Origin: Pseudomonas sp. R76
GTDB lineage: Bacteria > Pseudomonadota > Gammaproteobacteria > Pseudomonadales > Pseudomonadaceae
Length of the DNA stretch: 64,000 nucleotides
Direction: 5' to 3'
Assembly (NCBI RefSeq): GCF_009834565.1
Contig: NZ_CP019428.1
Span: 5,890,001 to 5,954,000, forward strand
Shown: positions 35,470-45,054 of the stretch, in pieces
Position numbering within the stretch: position 1 is the first letter of the stretch
Layout: every line of letters begins with the position of its first letter
Notes under the pieces: model-generated
What the model was told of the DNA's origin: nothing
Seen by the model: the letters and a program-made list of their open reading frames with translations, nothing else
Database searches by the model: none
Program-made: the position numbers and the translations under genes

Positions 35470-36081
35470 TTAGAACCCGCGATGCTTCTTCAAATGCTCA
35501 TTGATCTTCGCCGCCGGCACTTTCTGCAAGGTGCACAGCAGCTCATGAGACAGTTCGCGCAAACCGTGGGTACGGCGCAATTCTTCAGCCAGATGCGCCG
35601 TGAGGTTCGCCGCCATCTCCGCATCCGCCATCGCCCGGTGAGCCTTGCCGGTGTGGGGCAGTTGGGCGAACGAATTCAGCGTGCCGAGCTTGTGGTTCGG
35701 CGCCGAAGGCATCAAACGGCGCGCGAGCAGCAGCGAGCAGGCGAATTTTTGCAGGCGGGTGCGGCGGATCAGGCCCAGTTCGAAGTCCCAGAACTTCTGG
35801 TCGAACGCGGCGTTGTGCGCCAGCAGGGGCGTGGTGCCGACGAACTCATTTACTTCGTTCATCACCCGCTCGGCCGGCGGCGCGCTGCGCAGCATGGCGT
35901 TGCTGATCCCGGTGAGCTGTTCGATAAACCCCGGCACGCGCACGCCAGCATTCATCAGGCTCTGGTAGCGGTCCACGATTTGGCCGCGTTCAAGGATGAC
36001 CACCGCAATTTCCGTGGCCCGGCAGTGGCTGCTCGGGGTGATGCCGGTGGTTTCAAAGTCGATGACCGCTATACGTTCCAA
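35470..36081 (-). CDS. DEDDh 3'-5' exonuclease (DnaQ-like)
   Basis: 203 aa from a TTG at 36081. Exonuclease motifs: Exo[13 protein letters not shown], Exo[18 protein letters not shown], Exo[14 protein letters not shown] with the catalytic His and Asp. It is much shorter than a polymerase III epsilon with its C-terminal polymerase-binding tail and resembles stand-alone DnaQ-family exonucleases of proteobacteria. Downstream of the NYN gene, 29 bases apart, same strand, so perhaps a nuclease operon. Confidence 0.88.
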   Translation of the reverse strand: MERIAVIDFETTGITPSSHCRATEIAVVILERGQIVDRYQSLMNAGVRVPGFIEQLTGISNAMLRSAPPAERVMNEVNEFVGTTPLLAHNAAFDQKFWDFELGLIRRTRLQKFACSLLLARRLMPSAPNHKLGTLNSFAQLPHTGKAHRAMADAEMAANLTAHLAEELRRTHGLRELSHELLCTLQKVPAAKINEHLKKHRGF

Positions 36082-36110
36082 ACCTGTTCCAACTCCGTCT
36101 CACAATTGAC

Positions 36111-36587
36111 TTATTTGAGCAGCAACGCGCCTTCGATCGGCACGTAGCGGCTGGCGGCGCGTATCAGTGAATTGGCCGTCAGCCCCGGCACGCCGTAGGC
36201 CACGGCTTCGACGCCGTGCTTTTGGATGATGCGTTCGAGCAGCATGTCGAAATCACCGTCGCCGGAGGCCAGCACCACTTCGTCGACGTGGTCGGCGGCG
36301 TCCATGATGTCCAGGGTGATGCCCACGTCCCAGTCGCCCTTGGCCGAGCCGTCAGCACGCTGGATGTAAGGCTTGAGTTTTACTGTAAAGCCCAGGTTGC
36401 GCAGGATCTGCTGGAATTGCTGCTGCTTGCTGTCGCCACGGTCGATGGCATACGCATACGCTTCGACGATCTGCCCGCGCGAACTGATGTCCGCCCACAG
36501 GGCCGCATAGTTGAAGTGGCAGCCGTAGGCCTGGCGCACGGTGTAGTAGAGGTTTTGTACATCGGCGAACACCGCAATTTTCTTCAC
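36111..36587 (-). CDS. NYN-domain protein (LabA/DUF88-like)
   Basis: 158 aa from a GTG with GAGGAAG just upstream. The PIN-like NYN fold is seen in AVFADVQNLYYTVRQAYG (first Asp), KGDWDVGITLDIMDAA (central acidic cluster) and LASGDGDFDMLLERIIQKHG. Acidic residues needed for metal-dependent RNase activity are present. Related to LabA/LimkainB1 and predicted to act on RNA. Possibly transcribed with the exonuclease gene. Confidence 0.88.
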   Translation of the reverse strand: MKKIAVFADVQNLYYTVRQAYGCHFNYAALWADISSRGQIVEAYAYAIDRGDSKQQQFQQILRNLGFTVKLKPYIQRADGSAKGDWDVGITLDIMDAADHVDEVVLASGDGDFDMLLERIIQKHGVEAVAYGVPGLTANSLIRAASRYVPIEGALLLK

Positions 36588-36704
36588 CGCACTTCCTCAT
36601 GACAGCCAGGCGCCAGCGCCCGGAAAGGCGCCAGTATGCCAGCCATGGGGAAGTTTCAGCGAAAAATCAGCCCGGGGCGACGAAGCGCCCCGGTTGAGTG
36701 CGGG

Positions 36705-37469
36705 TCAGACGAAGGAGTCGTCGTCGCCAAAAGACGAGGAATCGTCGGAATAGTCGTTGTCAGCGAAGCTGTCCGAGGAATTGTCGTTGCCCCAGCTGTC
36801 ATTGCCGGCGAACTTCTGGTCGTCGTTGCCCCAGTTGCCGTTGTCACTGGCTGGCGCCGGTTCTTCGCGGATGATTTCTTCCACGACTTGTGGCTGTTGC
36901 GAGTTGTGACTGAACAGGCTGCTGATGCCTTCAGCCAGCATCACACCACCGGCCACGCCGGCAGCGGTTTTCAGCGCGCCACCGAGGAAGCCGCTGCCAA
37001 TCGGCGCGGCGGGCGCTTGCTGGGGCTGCTGGTAATTTTGCTGCGGCGCGCCGTAGTTTTGCTGGGGTGCAGGCTGACCGAAAGACGGCCGCGCCGGTTC
37101 ACGCCAGCCACCGGAGGATGGCGCAGCGCTTTGTGCCGGCTGCGAGTCACGGGAACCGCCGCCAAAGATGCTCGACAGGAAACCACCGCTGCTCGGCGCA
37201 GGTTGTGCCGCCTGGGAACGGGCCTGTTGCAACTCATCCTGCAATTGCTGGATCTGCTGCGCCTGCTGCTTGTTCTGCGCGTCGAGGCTTTTGATCGCGT
37301 GTTCTTGCACCAGGATCGACTGGGTCATGTAGTACCCGGCGGCCGGTTGGCGAGTCATGTGCTCCTTGATCCGCGCTTCAGCCAGGGCGTCGCGGGGGGC
37401 TGAGTCCGTTTCGGCTTGTTGCAACCGTGAAAACAGTCCATCGATCAGGGTTTGCTCTTCGCTGTTCAT
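36705..37469 (-). CDS. DUF2076 protein
   Basis: 254 aa from ATG 37469 (GAGG upstream). N-terminal EEQTLIDGLFSRLQQAE and YYMTQSILVQEHAIKSLDAQNKQQAQQIQQLQDEL form the helical, coiled-coil DUF2076 core. The middle is Gln/Pro/Gly-rich (QNYGAPQQNYQQPQQAPAAP). A hydrophobic segment GGALKTAAGVAGGVMLAEGI follows, and the C-terminus is strongly acidic (NDNSSDSFADNDYSDDSSSF). Likely an envelope-associated protein; no function is established. Confidence 0.85.
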   Translation of the reverse strand: MNSEEQTLIDGLFSRLQQAETDSAPRDALAEARIKEHMTRQPAAGYYMTQSILVQEHAIKSLDAQNKQQAQQIQQLQDELQQARSQAAQPAPSSGGFLSSIFGGGSRDSQPAQSAAPSSGGWREPARPSFGQPAPQQNYGAPQQNYQQPQQAPAAPIGSGFLGGALKTAAGVAGGVMLAEGISSLFSHNSQQPQVVEEIIREEPAPASDNGNWGNDDQKFAGNDSWGNDNSSDSFADNDYSDDSSSFGDDDSFV

Positions 37470-37649
37470 GGCGACCTCGTTAGATTGCCGGTAGAAATCA
37501 TGGGCCTGCCTGTAATCAAGCAAGCTACGCCCTAGTTATGGGGCTCTTGACCGACGTTTCAATGGTCTTTACGCAAGGTTTACGTTTGCTTACGGCCGGC
37601 CATGATCGGTTAAAGTGTGGGCCTTGCTTTTAGGCCTGTGATTAACCTG

Positions 37650-38309
37650 ATGAATCCGTTAGACGTATTGCGCGACTCCTTCCGTTTCACCCTGCGCAAC
37701 CTGGGCGCCATCGTCCAGTTGTGCCTGCCGTTGGTGATTCTCGAAGCCTTCCTGCAACAGTTGCTCGACCACACGCTGGGCCCGAATACGTTCCCCGGTT
37801 CCCCCATGGTGGCGAGCTTGTTGGTGTACCCGCTGTACACCGGCGCCTTGATCCTGTTTCTTGACGCGCGTACCCGTGGCGAGTCGCCGCGCACTAAAGA
37901 TGTGTGGGCGATGGCGCTGACCCTGTGGCCACGTTTGGCCCTGCTGACAGCCATCAGCTCGCTGCTGCTCATGTATGCGTTTTCGTTGTATTACCTGCCG
38001 GGCCTGGCCCTGATGGTCATCCTGGCGTTTGCCGAATACGTGCTGGTGTTACGCGGCATGTCGACGCTGGAAGCGATAAAGGAAAGTGTGCGCCTGAGCC
38101 GAGGGCACTTCTGGCGAATTCTGGTGTGCCTGCTGTGCGTAATGACGCCGCTATTGCTGCTCAAGGGCGCCAGCGAGGCCGCCTATCCTGATCCCGCGCC
38201 GCTGCTGGGCCTGTTGATCGACAGCGCCCAAAGCTTCCTGCAACTGTTTACCTGCGTGGTGATGTTTCGTTTATTCATGCTGATCGGTGGCGATGCCGAC
38301 GCGCGGTGA
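37650..38309 (+). CDS. YciC-family inner-membrane protein
   Basis: 219 aa from ATG 37650. About five to six hydrophobic segments; the opening MNPLDVLRDSFRFTLRNLG and the loop YVLVLRGMSTLEAIKESVRLSRGHFWRIL match the YciC/UPF0259-like membrane proteins. Function unknown. The EEP gene starts 40 bases downstream, same strand. Confidence 0.82.
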   Translation: MNPLDVLRDSFRFTLRNLGAIVQLCLPLVILEAFLQQLLDHTLGPNTFPGSPMVASLLVYPLYTGALILFLDARTRGESPRTKDVWAMALTLWPRLALLTAISSLLLMYAFSLYYLPGLALMVILAFAEYVLVLRGMSTLEAIKESVRLSRGHFWRILVCLLCVMTPLLLLKGASEAAYPDPAPLLGLLIDSAQSFLQLFTCVVMFRLFMLIGGDADAR

Positions 38310-38349
38310 TATGCTCCGTGCCATTCCTGGAACGCTATAAGCCGAGCCG

Positions 38350-39438
38350 ATGACCCGTTTAGTGCGCATCACCCTGTTGAGCCTGTTGATCATCGCGGGC
38401 CTGCTCGCCGCCCTGATCTACAGCCTGACCTGGCGCCCTGCCGACAAAGAAACCCTGCCCGTGAGCTGCGTCGCGCCCCGTGCGCCGACCTTGCTGCCGG
38501 GGCAGGCGCTCAAGGTCATGAGCTGGAACGTGCAATACCTGGCCGGCAAAAACTACGTGTTCTGGTACGACACCGCCGACGGCAGCGGCCCGGACGACCG
38601 TCCGACCGTGGAAGACATGGCCTCCAGCCTCGACGAAGTCGCGCGGGTGATCCGCGATGAACAACCCGACATTCTGTTGTTGCAGGAGCTCGACGAAAAC
38701 GCCAAGCCGTCGCACTACCAGGATCAAATCGCGCTGCTGCAAGAACGCCTGGTCGACCTCTACCCGTGCAGCGCCCAGGCCTTCGACTGGAAAGCCGACT
38801 TTGTGCCCAACCTGCATATCTTCGGCAGCGTCGGCCGCAAACTGGTGACCCTCAGCCGCTACCAGATCGAACACGCCGAACGCCTGCAACTGCCGGTGTC
38901 CCCGGCCAACTTCATCAGCCGCCAGTTCCAACCCAAACCCGCGTTATTGCTGACCTACCTGCCGCTGAGCGATGGCGGCCAACTGGCCGTGCTCAATACC
39001 CGCCTGGATGGCGACAGGCCTGGGCGTTCGGCCGTGCAGGAGCAAGCTAAAGCCACGGTGAAATTGCTGGATAAGTTCGAAGGCCGTGGCACACCCTGGC
39101 TGATCGGCGGGGATTTCAACTTGCTGCCACTGGGGCAGTTTCTGCGCCTGGATGCCGACAAGCGCGGCCAGTATTCGCCGGACAGCGAGCTGCATCTGCT
39201 GTGGGATAAATACCCGATGATCCCGAGCAACAGCGAATCCAGCGGCATTGACCGTGAGAAATGGCTGACACACTTCCCGAATGACCCGAACGTGGATGGC
39301 CCGGATCGTACGTTGGATTATTTGTTTTACAGCCCACGGATCAAGCGGGTGGAGGCAAAAGTGCGGCAGGAAGATACGCTGCGTATTTCCAATCACCTGC
39401 CGGTGATAGCACGCTTCCTGTTGCCTGCCGCGCAATAG
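38350..39438 (+). CDS. Endonuclease/exonuclease/phosphatase-family protein
   Basis: 362 aa. An N-terminal membrane anchor or uncleaved signal (ITLLSLLIIAGLLAALIYSL) precedes an EEP domain: LKVMSWNVQYLAGK (Asn), ILLLQELDEN (Glu), WLIGGDFNLLP (Asp, Asn), LDYLFYSP and SNHLPVIARF (His). All catalytic residues of the DNase I-like fold are present. The anchored topology suggests a periplasmic phosphodiesterase. Substrate unknown. Follows the YciC-like gene. Confidence 0.88.
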   Translation: MTRLVRITLLSLLIIAGLLAALIYSLTWRPADKETLPVSCVAPRAPTLLPGQALKVMSWNVQYLAGKNYVFWYDTADGSGPDDRPTVEDMASSLDEVARVIRDEQPDILLLQELDENAKPSHYQDQIALLQERLVDLYPCSAQAFDWKADFVPNLHIFGSVGRKLVTLSRYQIEHAERLQLPVSPANFISRQFQPKPALLLTYLPLSDGGQLAVLNTRLDGDRPGRSAVQEQAKATVKLLDKFEGRGTPWLIGGDFNLLPLGQFLRLDADKRGQYSPDSELHLLWDKYPMIPSNSESSGIDREKWLTHFPNDPNVDGPDRTLDYLFYSPRIKRVEAKVRQEDTLRISNHLPVIARFLLPAAQ

Positions 39439-39450
39439 ACTTTCCTAGCC

Positions 39451-40875
39451 TCACGTTTTTTTAAGCGCTGCGTTTGTACCACAACTTGGGAGCGCTCCTT
39501 GGACCTGCTCCCAACCGACAAGCACCCCACCTCGGTTGAGTGATGGGCTGTGATTTGCCGTAGAACGAATATCACCACTAAAGCAGTCGGCCCCTGGGCT
39601 CGTATCCCAGTCACCTACCGCCCAATGACTGTTCATATGCGCTGTAACCGAGCTGATGGTCGGATGCTGACATGCACGAAATCTATTATCTGGCCCGAAA
39701 GAATAAATCAACCGTCTATACTGACTTACTTTCGAAGGCGGAGGAACAATACTGGTCGGCTTAATAGATGCACCATGATGGGGCGCCAATAACACTACGG
39801 GATCGGGAAATGTCAGCCCTGTTGGAAAGTATCTATATTCATAATCCCCCGTTAACACCCAACTCGCCGGATAATTAGCATCATTATTTTCGACCACCAG
39901 CACAAACCCGGAACTATTTTTAGTATTCCCTACGCCTCTAGTCACGCTAAATCCGGAGCCATCCACCAACTTAAAACTGACAATTTGATTAGGACTGAGG
40001 TCAAGAACCTTAACGCTTCCACCTGCTGCGATGATCTCGAACGCAAACGTCTTGTGCACCGGATCCAATTGCTGCCTAGGGACGATCCATCTAAGATTCA
40101 ATGCTGGCGCAGTCACACCACTCTTAATTAGAGCTCCCGCCCAATGATCTTTATCCCAATGCGACAAAATAATTAACGGGCTATTACAAAGGCAAAACGT
40201 CAACCCCATAGGCATGGTCTTTAGGTTGCTGCCTATGCCAGCACCCAAATCATAATAGAGACTGGGGCAAGCACTATTTTGACTGGTTATAAATGCATTA
40301 GCGTTTCCCTGACCGACATCATAAACCGCTAAATATTCAGCACTTTTTAGTCGACTCCGCACTGATTGCTCAAATCTATTCTCTCTGATAGTGCTGGCGG
40401 TATCTAACGAAAACTCTCGATTAAGTGGCGACACATATCTCTCTGACACAAGTGCATATCTAATATCAGCATCGACAGGGGCCCGAAAGAGCTTTGAATA
40501 TAACTTTGCATCGCCTGATTGCGCGCCATAACCATTTACCGTGACAGTGAACCAGCGCCCCCAATGATCACCTTCAAACTCCTCAATATTGGAATATCCT
40601 GCCCCCTTTATATCAACCTCGATCTCCACACGAAAAATAACTGCACTTTCATAGGGGTTTACCTTCATCTCCTTGAGTGGTTTTTTTACGAGCTGCCTAT
40701 CCCCCCGTTGCAATCCACACTGCTCCAAAGATTCCTTTTTCATTACATTCAATGCTAATAAAACCTTAAAACCTTCCGGATCAAGAGGTTCAATATCATC
40801 CACCCGCCCGTAACCACTTACCCCTATAAAGTTTGCCCCATCGCCTTCTGCGTCGCGATCAAAAAAATAATTCAT
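39451..40875 (-). CDS. Orphan ComEC-like metallo-beta-lactamase-fold protein
   Basis: 474 aa from ATG 40875 (GGAG seven bases upstream). Residues 1-185 form an unrecognised domain (YGRVDDIEPLDPEGFKVLLA, HWGRWFTVTVNGYG). Residues 190-440 carry an MBL fold of ComEC type: AVYDVGQGNANAFI, ILSHWDKDHWAGALI (the HxDxDH metal site), VLTGDYEYR and LLAPHHGAS. No membrane segments, so it is not a DNA channel. Codon choice is clearly AT-richer than in both neighbours, suggesting recent transfer. A soluble hydrolase or nuclease is plausible. No partner gene is adjacent. Confidence 0.75.
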   Translation of the reverse strand: MNYFFDRDAEGDGANFIGVSGYGRVDDIEPLDPEGFKVLLALNVMKKESLEQCGLQRGDRQLVKKPLKEMKVNPYESAVIFRVEIEVDIKGAGYSNIEEFEGDHWGRWFTVTVNGYGAQSGDAKLYSKLFRAPVDADIRYALVSERYVSPLNREFSLDTASTIRENRFEQSVRSRLKSAEYLAVYDVGQGNANAFITSQNSACPSLYYDLGAGIGSNLKTMPMGLTFCLCNSPLIILSHWDKDHWAGALIKSGVTAPALNLRWIVPRQQLDPVHKTFAFEIIAAGGSVKVLDLSPNQIVSFKLVDGSGFSVTRGVGNTKNSSGFVLVVENNDANYPASWVLTGDYEYRYFPTGLTFPDPVVLLAPHHGASIKPTSIVPPPSKVSQYRRLIYSFGPDNRFRACQHPTISSVTAHMNSHWAVGDWDTSPGADCFSGDIRSTANHSPSLNRGGVLVGWEQVQGALPSCGTNAALKKT

Positions 40876-40971
40876 ACCTGACTCCATCCCTAGATAAAAT
40901 AAACTTATAAAAACAATATTGAGTAAAATCGAAAAACCGGGTCACCGAAACAAACAACCAGTAACTATCGC

Positions 40972-43479
40972 CTACTTTCGCGGTTTTACTCGGGCCGTCG
41001 CTTCCGCCACCAACGGATCATCCGGCCAGTAATGCTTCGGATACCGCCCCTTCAAATCCTTCTTCACCTCGGCATAGGTACTGCGCCAGAAATTCGCCAA
41101 GTCCTGGGTCACCTGCACCGGCCGGCGCGCCGGGGACAGCAGGTGCAGCTTGACCACCTGGCGCCCACCGGCAATGCGCGGCGTGTCCGCCAGCCCGAAC
41201 AACTCCTGCAGGCGCACCGCCAGAATCGGCGGTTGTTCGCTGTAGTCCAAACGCACCGATGAGCCCGAGGGCACTTTCACATGCTGCGGCGCCAGCTCGT
41301 CCAGGCGTTGCGGCAGCGGCCAGGGCAGCAGGTTGTGCAGGAAGCTTGCAATATCCAGGTTGGCGAAATGGCTCAGGCGCGAGACTTTGCCCAGGTAGGG
41401 CATCAGCCAGTGTTCCAGGCTGGCGAGCAGCGCCTTGTCGCTGATATCCGGCCATTCGCTGGTTTTGCCGGCGTCCAGCTGGCGCAGCAGCATGACGCGG
41501 GCCTGCCATTGGCGCAGCTCGGGCGTCCACGGCAGCAGTTCCAGGCCTTTGCGGCGCACGAGGTTGACCAGTGCCTGGCTACGCGCGGACTCGTCGAGAC
41601 CGGTCAGCGGTTCGCGGCTGAGCACCAGTTCGCCGACTTTGCGCTGGCGTTCGGCGCGCAACACGCCTTCGCGTTCGTCCCAGTCCAGCTGGTCGACATT
41701 GCGCACTTGCTCGGCAAGGACCGTGTCGAACAATGCCGGATCAAAATCGGCGGCCAGGTAGATGCGTTCTTCGCGCTGGCCCTGGCGGCTGCCGAGGTCG
41801 GCAATCACCAGCCAGGGTTGTTTCATCAAGCTGTCCGCCTCGGCGAACAGCGCGGCGCGGCCGTTGGCCAGGCGGTATTCGGCGCCGCCGGGGCGGCGTT
41901 GCTGGGCGACGCGGTCCGGGTAGGCCAGCGCCAGCAAGGCGCCGAGCCAGCGCGGGTGATCGGGGTCGGCCACGGCTTGCGTCGCCTGGCCTCTTAAAAA
42001 GCCGCGGTATTGCCGCGCCAGTTGCTTGGCTCGCTGCACGCCGCCTTGGGTGCCGCGCGCGCGTTCTTCGCCGGACATCAGCGCCAAGCGGCTGTGCAAA
42101 TCCGCGCCGCCGCCACGCAGGATGTCGCGCTCACCCAACAACGCGGCGACATCACAGGCAGTGGCCGCCAGCCCGAGGTCCTGCCCACGCAACAACAAAT
42201 GGGCGATACGCGGATGCGCCGGCAACTCGGCCATCTTCTGGCCGTGGGCGGTGAGTTTGTCGTCGTTCAAGGCGCCCAGGCGTACCAGCAAATCCTGGGC
42301 TTGGGCATACGCGGCGGTCGGCGGCACATCCAGCCACACCAACTGCGTCGGCGTGACGCCCCAACGCGCCAGTTGCAAGGCCAACCCGGCAAGGTCGGCG
42401 GCGAGGATTTCCGCGCTGCCATACGCTGCCAAGCCTTCATGCTGGTCTTCGGACCACAGCCGATAACACACGCCCGGTTCCAACCGCCCTGCCCGGCCGG
42501 CACGCTGGGTGGCGCTGGCGCGGGAGATGCGTTGGGTGTCGAGGCGAGTCATGCCGCTGCCGGGGTCGAAACGCGGCACCCGCGCCAACCCGGCGTCGAT
42601 CACCACGCGCACGCCATTGATGGTCAGGCTGGTCTCGGCAATGTTGGTGGCCAGCACCACTTTGCGTTTGCCGGCCGGTGCCGGGTCGATTGCGGCACGC
42701 TGGGCGTTGAGGTCGAGTTCACCGTGCAGCGGGCACAGCAGCACATCGGGGCGATCACCCAGAGCGTCGGCCAGTTGCTGATTAACGCGGCGAATCTCGG
42801 CCTGGCCCGGCAGAAACACCAGGATGCTGCCGGTCTCGTCATGCACAGCCTCGAGAATGGTCTGCACCACACGCGGCTCAATAAATTCACCGGCCTGATA
42901 CGGCCGGCCCCAGCGCATCTGCACCGGGAACATACGCCCTTCGCTGCGCAGGATCGGCGCGTCGTCCAGCAGCCCGGCCAGGCGTTCGCCTTCAAGGGTG
43001 GCGGACATCAACAGGATTTTCAGCGGCTGCTCATCGCGGAACAAATCGCGGCCGTTCAGGCTCAGGGCCAGCGCCAGGTCGGCGTCGAGGCTGCGCTCGT
43101 GGAATTCGTCGAAGATCAACAGGCCCACGCCCTCCAGCGCCGGGTCGTCCTGCAAACGCCGAGTGAGGATGCCTTCGGTGACCACTTCGATGCGCGTGTT
43201 GGGGCCGACTTTGCTGTCCAGACGAATGCGATAGCCGACGGTTTCGCCGACCTTTTCCCCCAGCTCACTGGCCAGGCGTTCGGCGGCGGCGCGTGCGGCC
43301 AGGCGGCGGGGTTCGAGCATCAGGATGGTTTGCCCGGCCAGCCACGGTTCGTTCAACAATGCCAGGGGCACGCGGGTGGTTTTACCGGCGCCGGGCGGCG
43401 CTTCCAGCACGGCTTCATGGCGAATCGCCAAGGCGTCACGCAGGGCGGGTAAAACATCATCGATCGGCAACGAATTCAT
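40972..43479 (-). CDS. hrpB: ATP-dependent helicase HrpB
   Basis: 835 aa from ATG 43479. DExH motifs: PPGAGKTTRVPLALL (motif I), FDEFHERSLDADLAL (motif II), LMSATLEGERL (motif III), and TQRAGRAGRLEPGVCYRLW (motif VI). The long C-terminal region ending in NFWRSTYAEVKKDLKGRYPKHYWPDDP is the HrpB signature. RNA helicase of the DEAH/RHA group; role not well defined. Follows the MBL gene on the same strand but composition differs. Confidence 0.94.
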   Translation of the reverse strand: MNSLPIDDVLPALRDALAIRHEAVLEAPPGAGKTTRVPLALLNEPWLAGQTILMLEPRRLAARAAAERLASELGEKVGETVGYRIRLDSKVGPNTRIEVVTEGILTRRLQDDPALEGVGLLIFDEFHERSLDADLALALSLNGRDLFRDEQPLKILLMSATLEGERLAGLLDDAPILRSEGRMFPVQMRWGRPYQAGEFIEPRVVQTILEAVHDETGSILVFLPGQAEIRRVNQQLADALGDRPDVLLCPLHGELDLNAQRAAIDPAPAGKRKVVLATNIAETSLTINGVRVVIDAGLARVPRFDPGSGMTRLDTQRISRASATQRAGRAGRLEPGVCYRLWSEDQHEGLAAYGSAEILAADLAGLALQLARWGVTPTQLVWLDVPPTAAYAQAQDLLVRLGALNDDKLTAHGQKMAELPAHPRIAHLLLRGQDLGLAATACDVAALLGERDILRGGGADLHSRLALMSGEERARGTQGGVQRAKQLARQYRGFLRGQATQAVADPDHPRWLGALLALAYPDRVAQQRRPGGAEYRLANGRAALFAEADSLMKQPWLVIADLGSRQGQREERIYLAADFDPALFDTVLAEQVRNVDQLDWDEREGVLRAERQRKVGELVLSREPLTGLDESARSQALVNLVRRKGLELLPWTPELRQWQARVMLLRQLDAGKTSEWPDISDKALLASLEHWLMPYLGKVSRLSHFANLDIASFLHNLLPWPLPQRLDELAPQHVKVPSGSSVRLDYSEQPPILAVRLQELFGLADTPRIAGGRQVVKLHLLSPARRPVQVTQDLANFWRSTYAEVKKDLKGRYPKHYWPDDPLVAEATARVKPRK

Positions 43480-43578
43480 ACTGGCTCCAAAGCAGAGCGG
43501 CGAGTATAACGGCGAACTGCCGGATGCCGGTGGTGGTCTCAAAAACACCGCTGGCTTGCGATGTGAATGCAGTCAAAA

Positions 43579-43667
43579 GTGGGAGCTGGCTTGCCTGCGA
43601 TAGCGGTGGGTCAGCCAGCCCATATGGCACACACATACCGCTATCGCAGGCAAGCCAGCTCCCACAT
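43579..43667. repeat. REP/BIME-type inverted pair
   Basis: GTGGGAGCTGGCTTGCCTGC and its exact complement at the other end, with the inner arms also pairing (ATAGCGGT and ACCGCTAT). Between hrpB and the lipoprotein gene. Confidence 0.85.
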
Positions 43668-43731
43668 TGGATCATCGCCGTCTGATAGATCTGGCTTATA
43701 GTCACCCTTAAATGTGTTCAGGAGAGTCTTC

Positions 43732-44151
43732 ATGCGTATCGCTTCCCGTGTTATCGGCGGTGTCCTCGCCGTCACCCTGCTGAGCCAATTGACGGCCTGC
43801 GGTTCGATCTTCTACCCGGACCGCCGTGGCCAGATCGACGGCAAAATCGACCCGGCCATTGCCGTGCTCGACGCCGTGGGCTTGCTGTTCTATGTAATCC
43901 CGGGCCTGATCGCGTTCGGCGTCGACTTCGCCACCGGCGCGATCTACTTCGAGCCGGGCAAGACCGCCCAGGTCGCCCCGGAAAAACTGCGCGAAGCCAT
44001 CGGCGCCGACGGAAAGGTCGACAACGCCAAGCTGCAAACCATCATCCAGAAAGAAACCGGCCGCACCTTGCCGCTGGATGACCCGCGCATGATCCAGTTC
44101 AAGGGCAGCGTGCAACAGCTGGCTTCCCTGGGCCTGCAACCCGCTGCTTAA
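43732..44151 (+). CDS. Small lipoprotein, polyribonucleotide-type unknown
   Basis: 139 aa from ATG 43732 (GGAGAG upstream). Signal peptide ending in the lipobox LTAC (Cys23), followed by GSIFYPDRRGQIDGKIDPAIAVLDAVGLLFYVIPGLIAFGVDFATGAIYF, which holds one or two further hydrophobic stretches. The C-terminal part is helical and charged (KLQTIIQKETGRTL). A conserved Pseudomonas envelope protein pattern but no function is known. The CDF transporter starts nine bases after its stop, so likely an operon. Confidence 0.8.
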   Translation: MRIASRVIGGVLAVTLLSQLTACGSIFYPDRRGQIDGKIDPAIAVLDAVGLLFYVIPGLIAFGVDFATGAIYFEPGKTAQVAPEKLREAIGADGKVDNAKLQTIIQKETGRTLPLDDPRMIQFKGSVQQLASLGLQPAA

Positions 44152-44160
44152 GGACCTTTC

Positions 44161-45054
44161 ATGACCAGCAGTCCCGAACACGCCAGGCTCTTGCGCCTGG
44201 CCACACGCGCGTCGGTGGGCGTGGCGTGTGCGTTGATTATCACCAAGGCCATCGCCTGGTGGTTCAGTGGCTCGGTGAGCATGCTCGCCGGGTTGACCGA
44301 CTCACTGCTCGACGGCGTGACCTCGCTGCTGAATCTGCTCGCGGTGCATTACGCGCTGCGCCCGGCCGATGATGATCATCGCTATGGGCATGGCAAGGCC
44401 GAGTCGCTGTCGGGCATGGCCCAGGCGCTGTTTATCGCCGGCAGTGCGGTGTTGATCGCGTTCCAGGCGTACCAGCGCTTGCAGCATCCGGAACCGGTCG
44501 GCGCGCCGTGGCTGAGCATTGGCGTGATCGTGTTTTCGCTGGTGATGACGGTGGCGCTGCTGATGCTGCAACACCGGGTGATCCGCGAAACAGGCTCCAA
44601 CGCCGTGCGCGCAGATTCGCTGCACTATCGCTCGGACTTGATGCTCAACGGCAGCATCCTGGTGGCGTTGGTGTTGGCAGGCCTGGGCTTTCATCAGGTC
44701 GACGCGTGGTTCGGCCTGGGGATCGCCGCGTACATCTTGTGGAGTGCAATCCAGATCGCCCGAGAAAGTTTTGCGGTGTTGATGGACGAAGAGCTGCCGC
44801 CGGATGTGAGCCAGCACATGCTGGAGCTGGCGCGGGGTGTGCCGGGTGTGTTGGGTGCGCATGACCTGCGCACGCGGATTTCCGGCAGCCACTGGTTTGT
44901 GCAGCTGCACCTGGAATTGCCGGGGGAATTGACGCTGTCAGTGGCCCACGGCATCAGCGACCAGGCCGCCGATGCCATTCACGCCGCCTACCCGCGCGCC
45001 GAAGTGCTGGTGCACGCCGACCCGCGGGAAGTGGTCACCGGTAACAAGGCCTAG
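44161..45054 (+). CDS. fieF: Cation diffusion facilitator (FieF-type metal efflux)
   Basis: 297 aa. Six membrane segments; metal site 1 in TM2 (AGLTDSLLDGVTSLLNLLAVHYALRPADDDHRYGHGKAESLSG, Asp-Asp) and TM5 (DSLHYRSDLMLNG, His-Asp). The C-terminal cytoplasmic domain ends in MLELARGVPGVLGAHDLRTRISGSHWFVQLHLELPGELTLSVAH. Exports Fe(II), Zn(II) or similar by proton antiport. The site order DD/HD fits FieF/YiiP. Co-oriented with the lipoprotein gene. Confidence 0.88.
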   Translation: MTSSPEHARLLRLATRASVGVACALIITKAIAWWFSGSVSMLAGLTDSLLDGVTSLLNLLAVHYALRPADDDHRYGHGKAESLSGMAQALFIAGSAVLIAFQAYQRLQHPEPVGAPWLSIGVIVFSLVMTVALLMLQHRVIRETGSNAVRADSLHYRSDLMLNGSILVALVLAGLGFHQVDAWFGLGIAAYILWSAIQIARESFAVLMDEELPPDVSQHMLELARGVPGVLGAHDLRTRISGSHWFVQLHLELPGELTLSVAHGISDQAADAIHAAYPRAEVLVHADPREVVTGNKA

